Shown in pieces: positions 21,159 through 30,660 of a stretch of 64,000 nt of DNA. The notes under the pieces are model-generated. The model was given only the letters and a program-made list of their open reading frames with translations, had not been told where the DNA came from and did no database searches. Numbering within the stretch: position 1 is the first letter of the stretch; every line of letters begins with the position of its first letter. Position numbers and translations under genes: made by a program. Source of the DNA: Tubulanus polymorphus (lineage: Eukaryota; Nemertea; Palaeonemertea; Tubulaniformes; Tubulanidae); the NCBI RefSeq assembly GCF_964204645.1, contig NC_134033.1, positions 2,415,631-2,479,630 of the forward strand, read 5' to 3'.

Positions 21159-21992
21159 TTCGATTTTAAACCCAGTTTTTCATCGCATTTTATTGCTGAA
21201 AAAATTTGATTTTTAAATTCATTTCCGGGTCCACAACTCTGTCGGACTACTGACTCGGACGCCGACTCGGGTACGGACATTGACTCAGGCACGGACGTTT
21301 GACAGTTCTCAGCCCGACACGGCGGCGGAGTACGGCCTTTCCATAGTCTAGCTTATTTCATTCTAACCACTTTGTGGCTAATCTTCACCCAGTCCTAAAT
21401 ATGATCGCTATTCCGTACTATACACTAGCCCCCAATAACGAAAGTCTCAACATCTTAGTTGTTAGTAATCAAGACCTCCTCGGACTGAGTCATCGGGTCG
21501 CAGTCAGTGAAACTGTGGCTGGCCCCCCTCCCGTGTATCAAATATAATGTCAAAATGATAAGTGAAAATATGTAAATATGTAAATATGATGGCTTAGATT
21601 TGGACTACGTAATCATAGCTTCCATTCGAGTACTACGACCGGCTAGACATTTAGAAAAATCGTAAGATTCTGGGTCTTTGCTCCTTGACGGCGACGACCC
21701 TCTGGTTTTTTTTTGTGTGAAATTCTATAGTTTCTGATACTTTAAATTAAACCGCTCCACTGAAAGCGCATTGTTTATGATTAACCGCACCTGCCTCTAA
21801 TGAAACGGGGTAGAGAAAATTAATCCTCTTTGCAGAACAATGTCCGCTTCAGCGAGCACTCGATCCCCATTTAAACAGAATTAAATCCACTATGTTTTGG
21901 CCACCAGGGCCCCTACTCGTTACAGAATCTCTCACCTGTCGCCAAACATGATTAGAAATTCGAAATTCAAAAGATCCTAAAACGACGTAAGC

Positions 21993-22108
21993 CTGGGGCC
22001 GGTTGCTCAAAAGTTGGTTACTGTAGTAACGATGAATTTTGTAATTGCCACTTTGTCAATATCCACTGGTTAACTCTAACCAACTTTTTAACAACTGCAG
22101 CCCCTTGA
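21993..22108. mobile_element. MITE with GGGGCCGGTTGC ends
   Basis: ggggccggttgctcaaaagttgg and ccaactttttaacaactgcagcccc are inverted repeats. Second copy of the family at 15779-15909. Confidence 0.7.
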
Positions 22109-22405
22109 AAACATAACCTACCCGCATTCGAAAAATATAAATATGAATGTTACAAAGAACATTACCTTCGGGGTTCCACGTAGCTCCTAGGTGACATGCT
22201 AATGCGATAGATTTGAAGATACGTTCGTATATTATGGACATTTTTATTTCCTGGAAGGGCTTCAACGATCACCAAATAAGAACCAATCAGATTTTCATTT
22301 GTGCGTGATGTCACAAAAATTAACATTTCACAAGGAGGGTTGGGCCTATTGTCGGGTTTGCTGTCCACAATCGAACTGGGAATTACTGAAGTCACACTCA
22401 TCACG

Positions 22406-25400
22406 ATGAACACAATCAACATGTTACTGGTCGTCGTTTACTGTTTCGTCGTAGCTGAAGTTTTCACCGAGTTCCGCTCGAAGAAATTCTCTCGGCTGCC
22501 CAAGTGCTCGTCTGCGGACGACGGACGAAGCGGAAAAGGTTCCCGAAACTGGGCCCCAAACCGCGTGATCGCGAAGAGAAATGCCCGCAGCGTCGTCGAA
22601 TGCGGTGATATTTGTATGAACGACGAGAAATGTTCGGCCATGTCGTTCAACGGGGGACATTGCTACCTGTATGACGTCATCACAGACGACACCTGCATCG
22701 CCAACAACAATCACGATGAAGGTAAAGCGAAGTACTACAAGGTAAGAATATAATTTAATTACAACCTTCTACTTTTCGATGACTTCAACGAGTCAGTAAA
22801 ATTATGATTAGTTACTAATGATGACCTCATTCTCAATGACTTCAACGATTCCAGTAAAATTATGATTAGTTACTAATGATGACCTCATTCTCAATGACTT
22901 CAACGATTCCAGTAAAATTATGATTAGTTACTAATGATGACCTTCTCATTCTCAATGACTTCAACGATTTCAGTAAAATTATGATTAGTTACTAATGACG
23001 ACCTTCTCATTCTCAATGACTTCAACGATTTCAGTAAAATTATGATTAGTTACTAATGACGACCTTCTCATTCTCAATGACTTCAACGATTCCAGTTAAA
23101 TTATGATTAGTTACTAATGACGACCTTCTCATTCTCAATGACTTCAACGATTCCAGTTAAATTATGATTAGTTACTAATGATGACCTCATTCTCAATGAC
23201 TTCAACGATTCCAGTAAAATTATGATTAGTTACTAATGATGACCTTCTCATTCTCAATGACTTCAACGATTTCAGTAAAATTATGATTAGTTACTAATGA
23301 CGACCTTCTCATTCTCAATGACTTCAACGATTCCAGTTAAATTATGATTAGTTACTAATGACGACCTTCTTATTCTCAATGACTTCAACGATTTCAGTAA
23401 AATTATGATTAGTTACTAATGATGACCTTCTCATTCTCAATGACTTCAACGATTTCAGTAAAATTATGATTAGTTACTAATGACGACCTTCTCATTCTCA
23501 ATGACTTCAACGATTTTAGTAAAATTATGATTAGTTACTAATGACGAACTTCTTATTCTCAATGACTTCAACGATTTGATAGAATTATGATTAATTACTC
23601 AGTATTCAGTAAAATTATAATTACGTGTCGTTACTAATGGATGACCCTCTTATTCTCGATGACTTCAACAATTCAACAAATATGATTCTGATTTTCGTGT
23701 TTATAATTTTCGTTGATTCCAACTATTCAGTAAAATTATAATTACTTAATGATGACGCGACCTTCAAATTCTCGATTGTTTAACTTGGAAACAATTTTCA
23801 GTACGATAAGATAAAAACCCACTATTTAAAAATCAAAAGAAATCTAAAATCGAGAATTTATTTATTGAAACAATCTAAAATATAAGAACACGACATTTCG
23901 ATCTCACACTAGAGATCATCGTCAGGTGTGAGTAGTAGCGGTCATCGTACGATCACCTGACGATGATCGTAGAGGTCATCGTCAGATCACCTGACGATGA
24001 TCTCTAGTGTGAGATCGAAAAGTCGTGTTCTTATATTTAAGATTGTTTCAATAAATAAATTCTCGATTTTAGAATTCTTTTAATTTGTAAATACGTTTGA
24101 GTGTGGTTATCGTACCAATTTTCAGTGCGGTTGCCAGAACGCATTGCAAACTGGGAGCTTTCTGAATCGGGAAATACGGATACGGCTGATCACAACTTTT
24201 CCAAAAAATCAATTCAATGTTATGTCCATCGTGATTTTCAACTTGCGAAAATTATGTCCAACTTAAGTCTCGCGATTTGCGAAAAGGTTTTAGTTTTAGT
24301 TTTCTTCATTTCTCGCATCATTTGAATAAGATTCATCACAATTTTCACTCCTTTAAAATTTTGTCCAGCTGTCTCTCCGAGGTTTTATTCGGAAAATTCT
24401 CAAATGAAAAAATGACATCTTTTCTTTCTTGTCCCCTTCCATTTTAAAGCGCCTTTCAAAATTGTTTTATTTTAATTATTCCGCGACGAGAAAAATCCCA
24501 CAATAACAAAGCCAAAATTGAAAAATTCTATACCGGAATGATTGTATTTGTGGAGCGACGTTTCGGCTAACAACTGTTAGCCATCATCAGGCGTACTGGA
24601 ATTTTGATTTTTTCCCTTGACACTCCCATTTTTTCCGAAATCCAAGTAATTAGATAAAGGCCTAACATGCGACTCATCAAAGCAATGAACTCTCGACCGA
24701 GCCAAACTACACCGAACAAAAGGTTTAATTCGAAATTAAATATTTGTTCAAATTTTTTTGAAATTCAGATGAACACAGAGACCAATAAAAAAACAACTAA
24801 GATCGGTAAGCCATACATTCGGTATCACGAATTTAAAATTGAACTGGTTTATATTAAATTAAACAACCTTTCGGCCGAGTACCGTAGAATTCAAACGTGA
24901 AAAAAGACCTCAATCGATTTATAATCGGACAATCTTTCAGTAACTCTACCCCTCTGTACCTATGGTATTCTTTCGAACTCACTTTCAGACGCAAAATCAT
25001 CGCCGCCCAGATACCGTTATTTCTTCGATTTTGAAAAAGTCGATCCCGAACGAGGACTCGTTTTCGGCGAGGGAACGAATATGACAGTAGACGATAACAA
25101 ACACAAACTTCATTTCAACCTCACCGAAGGTGTCAACGATAGCCGAGCTATATCAACGCCTAGTGATACACAGATAAGTTTGTGTTTTGGAAAGAAAAAT
25201 GCGATGGATGGATTTAAAAACTACTCGATTTCATTTTTTACCCCGCGTCAACTTCGTGGACGCGTGGATATCGCTGTTGGAAAGATGATAAAGGCAGAAT
25301 TCGACTTCGATTCAAATAGAACCACGTGTCCGGTAATATCATCGGCTGGTATAATGCAATTTAAGATTGACAACGTCGATAGTTCAGAAAAATGGATTTC

Positions 25401-25587
25401 AATAAGGTGCACAAACGAGGTTCTGTACATCGACGATATCGAGCAAGTAAGAAAGCGATACTCACCGTTGCTATACGCTGATTATATAGACCATGACCAC
25501 GAGGTCGCTTTGACACGGGAAAAAAATCTCAGGGTCCGAATCATCCGCACTGTCATCGATAATTTTACGATGGAAATTTGGAATTAA
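22406..25587 (+). CDS. Secreted PAN/apple-like protein, two exons (304 aa)
   Basis: Exons 22406-22721 and 24989-25587 join in phase through a GTAAAG donor. An upstream in-frame ATG at 22301 would spoil the signal peptide, so 22406 is preferred. Residues 1-20 are a hydrophobic signal sequence (NMLLVVVYCFVVAEVF). Residues 60-90 hold a compact cysteine pattern typical of PAN/apple modules (C66, C70, C76, C86). The C-terminal ~190 residues (RYRYFFDFEKVDPERG onward) are not recognised; they have several N-glycosylation sites and few cysteines. PAN modules bind protein or carbohydrate, so an extracellular binding role is inferred only. The intron carries a 61-bp tandem array and two hammerhead-bearing repeats. 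A second GTAAGA donor at 22742 puts exon 2 out of frame. Confidence 0.7.
22790..23600 (+). repeat. 61-bp tandem array, about 13 units
   Basis: Unit atgacttcaacgattycagt plus aaaattatgattagttacta plus atgaygaccttctcattctca, with 3-bp length variants (ctt present or absent). Diverged units continue to about 23770. Lies in the intron of the PAN-like gene. Confidence 0.9.
23886..23930 (-). ncRNA. Hammerhead ribozyme motif
   Basis: On the minus strand CTGACGA (23919-23925), stem II GATCTC/GAGATC and GAAA (23896-23899). Left member of the inverted pair. Confidence 0.7.
23985..24032 (+). ncRNA. Hammerhead ribozyme motif
   Basis: CTGACGA at 23991-23997, stem II GATCTC/GAGATC with loop TAGTGT, GAAA at 24017-24020. 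Right member of the pair. Confidence 0.75.
24553..24597 (-). ncRNA. Hammerhead ribozyme motif, isolated
   Basis: Minus strand CTGATGA (24584-24590), a long stem II GGCTAACA...TGTTAGCC, then GAAAC ending at 24560. The core is canonical, but no inverted partner or clear target duplication was seen. Confidence 0.75.
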
Positions 25588-27363
25588 GGAAAATGCGACG
25601 AAAGGAGGATGGATACATCCAGCGGATACAGGGTCCAACCTTGCCGTTCAAAAAGGGCACACGCAATATTCGAAATGAGGAGCCGAAATCGGTTTACGAT
25701 GCCAGTGGTTCGAATTGGGCGGATTAATCGACCTAGGGGAAAAACGATCTCAAAACATCCCCACACCCCGTATCGCCAACATTCAAACTTTCCGGATTTA
25801 GGCCACTTCACAATCCATTCAATATCAAACCGGAAACGTTTCTTTATAATAATCCCAAATCATAAGAAAATCCTTGGGGGGGGCATTTGAAATGTATTGA
25901 GTGCCTCAAGCGACGCATCTAAGGTAAACTGGATCCGCCCCGGATGCCTAAAAGCGGCAGTATCAAACACAATTACTGGCCATGTGTAGAAAAAGTGTTC
26001 AAAATTCATTATCACTCTTCGTAATCCGTTGCCGCACGTGGACATCAGTCAAACTTTCTGTAAATACGACACAACATTGACCGATTGTAATCTTTTGTTT
26101 GGTCGGTAATGCGTGTGTGAAGTCAATGTTTAAGTTATATGTAAAGTTATTTGTTTGTATAAAGTGTAACGGTAGTTGGTCGTTTTTTTGTTCGTTCTCT
26201 TGTGTCAGTATTCCAGTATTCCGTAGGATTGTGTTGTATTGTTGTTGTTGTTGTTGTTGTTTGGTATTGTTATTTTCCCGTGTAGGTGAAATGTATATAA
26301 TCTCCATGGTATTCTATCTTGTATATTCATATTTCTCTGTTAAACTGTCTGTATAACTTCTATTTAAAATGTGTGCTAAGAACCACTGAACTGTACTGTC
26401 CGTTCACAGTCACGGTCTTCAATATAAATATCTGGTTTTGTGAACATGCAGGCAGTTCGAGAGTTACGGCCAGACCAGTACTACGTAAAATAAATTGCTG
26501 TTATCTGAAATGTGGAAGTCGTTGGTCTTTAATACTTGACTTCGACGAATTCGCTACAAGATTTCCAGAGGATTCTCAATTGGTCGTAACATCCCGCCTT
26601 AAAGTTTATTGGCATATCCGTTTCCGGGTTACGCCCGCATTTTGTGTAATATTTTTGGCACTTGGTCGTTGGAGCTCCTCGGAGTATCAGTGCTTGTCTG
26701 TGTGCTTGCTATATTGAAATCTCCCTCAGTCGTCATGTTAGTTTTGTGCAAATTTATGCAAATTAATTATCGTAACTGTTTAGAACATTTCCTACCCTTA
26801 TAATATTTGTATTTGTAGAAACGTGTAATATTCGTCGTTTATTTTGTCGTCGTAATCTGAAAATAAACGCATAAATGAGAAGTATCGACTGACTTCGTTT
26901 GTCATTTGCAACGGCGTGGATTTAGAAACTGCTAAGATTTGTCAGTATAAATATCAAGCATTGTCGGTGTTTGACCGTCAATATGGAAAGCACTCCGAAC
27001 AATAGTATAATCATCAAACCACGGATACCATGATCAAACCTCCTGGGAACGAAATTCTCCGGTATCAAACAGCGAATGAGAAAGTCAAGACTACCGTCCA
27101 GATTTGTGAAAGGTCTCTCACGGGAGACTATTTGGGCGTGGGTTTCGTTTTGAACTGTGGTTGCGCGTCGATTCGTGAAACCAAGTGGACTTCGTTCACG
27201 CTATAGTTCATCACTTGTTTCAAGCCGTTTTCTTGTGTTTACATGACGTGATTCGATATTCTTCTCGAAAGCTGATATACAAACTGGACCGATTAAAACG
27301 GGCAAACTCAAACTGTTAAAGAAAGTTTCTCTTTTATTTCGATATCTCTGCAATAGCGCCGAA
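25588..27363. other. Intergenic between PAN-like gene and GPCR pair
   Basis: Contains a (GTT)n run at about 26238-26261 and no convincing exon. The stretch 26100-26880 is T-rich and ends in an AATAAA near 26862; it could be a non-coding transcript or 3' UTR, but nothing proves it. Confidence 0.4.
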
Positions 27364-28428
27364 ATGACGGACGAGCAGCAGTGGAATAGCACCGATCTGA
27401 TGGGGAACGCGCCGGCAAAACCCGCAAGTAGTGAGTACGTTACGACCTGGGGATACATCTATATGAATCTGTTACCTCAATATTTCCAGATGGACGGAAC
27501 TCCCTGGAAAATACCGCTATTCATCGCGACACTAGGCGTGATTATACCTGTTGGACTCGTCGGTAATATCATCACGATTATTATAATGACTTGTAGCCCG
27601 ATGAAACGTCACGCCTATAGCGTGTATTTGGCCGCTCTGGCCGCCAGCGATCTTTTAAACCTCGGTATCCGTGTTTTAGCTTATGTCAACCTAGTGGCCG
27701 CGTTATCCGGATATCCCGGTCCGTATTTGCAGACGATGACCGGAAGTACTTCATGCGTCGTAGGCACGTACTTATTCACTATCGTAACTGTTCTCGGTAA
27801 CTGGTTAGTTTTGACGGTTACGATCGATCGGTTTTTAGCGGTTATCGTACCGCTCGCCTATCGGAAAGTTTCTACGAAATCGGCCGCTGTCAAAACTAGC
27901 GCCGCGGTTGTCACAGTAGCCGTCGCATTCTACGCGTATATGTTCATCCCTGGCTATATCGACCACTACATACCGGGTCGTGGTTGTTTGATCCATATCT
28001 ATTACAACAAAATCCATATGATTTTGACTGGAGTTTTGATCAGTCACGTGCCGGTTGGGTTGATTTTTGTCGGCAATATCGCCATCACGATCGCGATAAC
28101 TCGTCAAGCGAGTTTCGGAGCGTCCGGCGCCGACAAGAAGAAGCAGTCGGCGAAAAGAGTTACGAAACTTCTGCTTCTGGTGTCGACAATATTCTGCGTA
28201 TCGTCCAGCCCGTCGGGGGTCGTGTCGGCCCTGAAATCTCTACAACTCGACCTGCCCTATCTGGGTCTCGTCTGGGATATGGGGCTGATCACGTGGGATG
28301 CGAATTATTCGATCAATTTCATTCTGTACATCATGACGTCGAAAGAAGTGAGGAAGATTTTGGCGAATTTTTGCGCCGGCAAAAAACCCGAAAAAGCCAT
28401 CACAACAGGTTCTACAACGATTGAATAA
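27364..28428 (+). CDS. Rhodopsin-family GPCR A1, intronless (354 aa)
   Basis: Seven-transmembrane class A receptor at the plasma membrane, probably for a peptide or small ligand not identifiable here. Visible landmarks: N-glycosylation NST at 8-10, GLVGN with N68 in helix 1, LAASD with D96 in helix 2, C131 paired with C208, DRF at 155-157 in place of DRY, P230 in helix 5, P283 in helix 6 without CWxP, and NFILY at 318-322 in place of NPxxY, then a short basic tail. It is a single exon and was tandemly duplicated as the gene at 29047. An AATAAA is at 28836. Class A membership is firm; the ligand is unknown. Confidence 0.92.
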   Translation: MTDEQQWNSTDLMGNAPAKPASSEYVTTWGYIYMNLLPQYFQMDGTPWKIPLFIATLGVIIPVGLVGNIITIIIMTCSPMKRHAYSVYLAALAASDLLNLGIRVLAYVNLVAALSGYPGPYLQTMTGSTSCVVGTYLFTIVTVLGNWLVLTVTIDRFLAVIVPLAYRKVSTKSAAVKTSAAVVTVAVAFYAYMFIPGYIDHYIPGRGCLIHIYYNKIHMILTGVLISHVPVGLIFVGNIAITIAITRQASFGASGADKKKQSAKRVTKLLLLVSTIFCVSSSPSGVVSALKSLQLDLPYLGLVWDMGLITWDANYSINFILYIMTSKEVRKILANFCAGKKPEKAITTGSTTIE

Positions 28429-28504
28429 GATGTTCAGTAAAGATGTTAAACAATATTTAGATTTTAGAACCGCAACCATTGTACTATTGTTTATCACGGC
28501 ACTG

Positions 28505-28640
28505 CACAGCGTGTTTATAGGTTCAAGTCTCGAGGGGTGTTCACTAAAGACACGGGCGTTACCTGCCAACAATCTTTCCATCGAAGTAACAAAAGGGTTC
28601 CTCCTGGGACTAACACTCGGCGATGTAGGACGACGAATGG
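28505..28640 (+). mobile_element. SINE-like repeat, fragment
   Basis: ggttcaagtctcg followed by gtgttcactaaagacacgggcg and gggactaacactcggcg matches 31050-31310 in the same order. The B-box-like start suggests a tRNA-derived SINE lying in the 3' flank of GPCR A1. Confidence 0.55.
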
Positions 28641-29046
28641 TTTAGAAATTCTCAAATAACAGTTATCAATATCAGGACTCATGGTATATCAAGATGATTT
28701 TAGGCGTGGGCTACGAATGTTGGTTTCACTTTGTTCATTGGTTCAGTCTCTCAGACTCCAGAATCGCGCAGCGCTGTTCGAACGTGGCTCGGGTTTAAAG
28801 CGGTACGAATTGAATTGGATAACAAAGATCGGAACAATAAATCTTTAATTTGCAAATTATCAGACAACTTTTCTTGTAAATAATATTTTAAAAGGGACTT
28901 TCTGTCGGCTCCAGGGCCGCGGCGTCTTATCTGACGGAGTAACAATCGATTGAAATCGTCCTCGCGTTGGAGGAAATTGCAGAACTTTCACTCAAAAACA
29001 AATAGTTTTGTTTCTCGTTAAACGATTTATTTTTGGAATATTGAAA

Positions 29047-30096
29047 ATGGACGGACAACAACTGAACAGTAGCGGCCTGAAGGGTAGTCTTCCAGCAGAT
29101 GAATATATCAGTACATGGGGATTCACGTATATGAATCTGTTACCTCAATATTTTCAGATGGACGGAAGTTCCTGGAAAATACCGCTATTCGTCGCGACAC
29201 TAGGCGTGATTATACCTGTTGGACTCGTCGGTAATATCATCACGATTATTATAATGACTTGTAGCCCGATGAAACGTCACGCCTATAGTGTGTATTTGGC
29301 CGCTCTGGCCGCCAGCGATCTTTTAAACCTCGGTATCCGTGTTATAGTGTATATCAACCTAGCAGCCGCGTTATCCGGATATCCGGGCCCGTATTTGCAG
29401 ACGATGACCGGACGCACTTCATGCGTCGTAGGCTCGTATTTATTCGTTACAGTAGGCGTCGCAGGTAACTGGTTAGTTTTGACGGTTACTATAGACCGGT
29501 TTTTAGCGGTTATCGTACCGCTCGCCTATCGGAAAGTTTCTACGAAATCGGCCGCTGTCAAAACTAGCGCTGCGGTTGTCACAGTAGCCGTCGCATTCTA
29601 CGCGTATATGTTCATCCCTGGCTATATCGACCACTACATACCGGGTCGTGGTTGTTTGATTAATGTGTCGTTCAACAAAATTCACATCATCATGACTGGA
29701 GTTTTGGGCAGTCACGTGCCGGTCGGGTTGATTTTTGTCGGCAATATCGCCATCACGATCGCGATAACTCGTCAAGCGAGTTTCGGAGCGTCCGGCGCCG
29801 ACAAGAAGAAACAGTCGGCGAAAAGAGTTACGAAACTTCTGCTTCTGGTGTCGACGGCGTTCTGCCTGTCATTTACGCCGATAGGGGTCGTGTCGGTCAT
29901 GAGAAATCTACAACTCGACCTGCCCGATCTGGACCTCGTACGCGATTTGGGTTTGATCACGTGGGATGCGAATTATTCGATGAATTTCATTCTGTACATC
30001 ATGACGTCGAAAGAAGTGAGGAAGATTTTGGCGAATTGTTGCGCCGGCAAAACACCCGAAAAAACCATCGCAACAGGTTCTACAACGATCCAATAA
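29047..30096 (+). CDS. Rhodopsin-family GPCR A2, tandem duplicate of A1 (349 aa)
   Basis: Single-exon paralogue of the upstream receptor. The ATG at 29047 (MDGQQLNSSG) aligns with the A1 start; the 13 codons upstream begin at a TTG and are discarded. It keeps the same landmarks: GLVGN, LAASD, disulfide cysteines, DRF, and NFILY near the end of helix 7. Long stretches of DNA in helices 1-2, helix 4 and intracellular loop 3 are almost identical to A1, whereas the N-terminus, helix 3 and helices 6-7 differ, which suggests recent duplication with patchy gene conversion. A hammerhead foldback is inserted immediately after the stop codon, and its target duplication includes the final CAATAA. Confidence 0.92.
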   Translation: MDGQQLNSSGLKGSLPADEYISTWGFTYMNLLPQYFQMDGSSWKIPLFVATLGVIIPVGLVGNIITIIIMTCSPMKRHAYSVYLAALAASDLLNLGIRVIVYINLAAALSGYPGPYLQTMTGRTSCVVGSYLFVTVGVAGNWLVLTVTIDRFLAVIVPLAYRKVSTKSAAVKTSAAVVTVAVAFYAYMFIPGYIDHYIPGRGCLINVSFNKIHIIMTGVLGSHVPVGLIFVGNIAITIAITRQASFGASGADKKKQSAKRVTKLLLLVSTAFCLSFTPIGVVSVMRNLQLDLPDLDLVRDLGLITWDANYSMNFILYIMTSKEVRKILANCCAGKTPEKTIATGSTTIQ

Positions 30097-30202
30097 GATC
30101 ACGATTGGTAGAACACTATATCCGTGTTGACGCGATGAGGAGAGAATCCCACAATGATAATAAAAAGTCCGAAAATGAAACTTCGAGATAGTAGTTTATT
30201 TC

Positions 30203-30240
30203 AACGTTTCGACTATATCCTAATAGTCATCTTCAGGAAT
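30203..30240 (-). ncRNA. Hammerhead ribozyme motif (left arm)
   Basis: Minus strand CTGAAGA (30230-30236), stem II GACTAT/ATAGTC, GAAAC ending near 30206. Confidence 0.7.
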
Positions 30241-30359
30241 AATGAGATACAACAGAAATTATGAGATATATATACAATCCAGAGACAAAGATTACTTGAA
30301 TTAGTCTCTTTGTCTCTGGATTGTATATATATCTCATAATTTCTGTTGTATCTCATTAT

Positions 30360-30397
30360 TCCTGAAGATGACTATTAGGATATAGTCGAAACGTTGA
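30360..30397 (+). ncRNA. Hammerhead ribozyme motif (right arm)
   Basis: CTGAAGA at 30362-30368, stem II GACTAT (30370-30375) with ATAGTC (30382-30387), GAAAC at 30388-30392. Confidence 0.7.
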
Positions 30398-30660
30398 AAT
30401 AAACTACTATCTCGAAGTTTCATTTTCGGACTTTTTATTATCATTGTGGGATTCTCTCCTGATCCAATAAGATATATACGTTTGATTCATATGTTTATCG
30501 TTAGTTTGATTACAAACACTGCGCGCATATGCGCATCAGCACTTGAAGACAAATCAGAAATATCACATGATGTAGATGTTTATAGGCTAGGTTACCATGG
30601 ACTTAATTTTATAGTTTTGGGTTCAGTTTTATCCGTGGGCTTAGAATAATAACAAGTACT

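Larger units (their letters stand above)
23813..24115 (-). mobile_element. Hammerhead-bearing foldback with 11-bp target duplication
   Basis: CAATTTTCAGT at 23802-23812 and 24116-24126 is the target duplication. Inverted arms (gataaaaacccac, aatttatttattgaaacaat) enclose hammerheads in both orientations. The unpaired head, acgtttgagtgtggttatcg, is here at the right end, so the element is inverted relative to 1319-1545. The centre has extra copies of cacctgacgatgatc. Confidence 0.8.
30100..30460 (+). mobile_element. Hammerhead-bearing palindromic insertion with 13-bp target duplication
   Basis: GATCCAATAAGAT at 30087-30099 and 30461-30473 is a perfect duplication. Inside, a 38-nt head (ggtagaacactatatccgtg) precedes a near-perfect palindrome with arms of about 156 bp (30138-30293 and 30305-30460). 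Oppositely oriented hammerhead cores lie in the two arms. The near-identity of the arms implies a young insertion. Confidence 0.88.

Noticed and set aside
25999-26307. Minus-strand frame with a Gln run
   Set aside because: The Gln run is the complement of a (GTT)n microsatellite, and the rest shows no family or splice support.
29008-29046. Extended N-terminus of GPCR A2
   Set aside because: It would start at TTG. The ATG at 29047 aligns with the paralogue's start.
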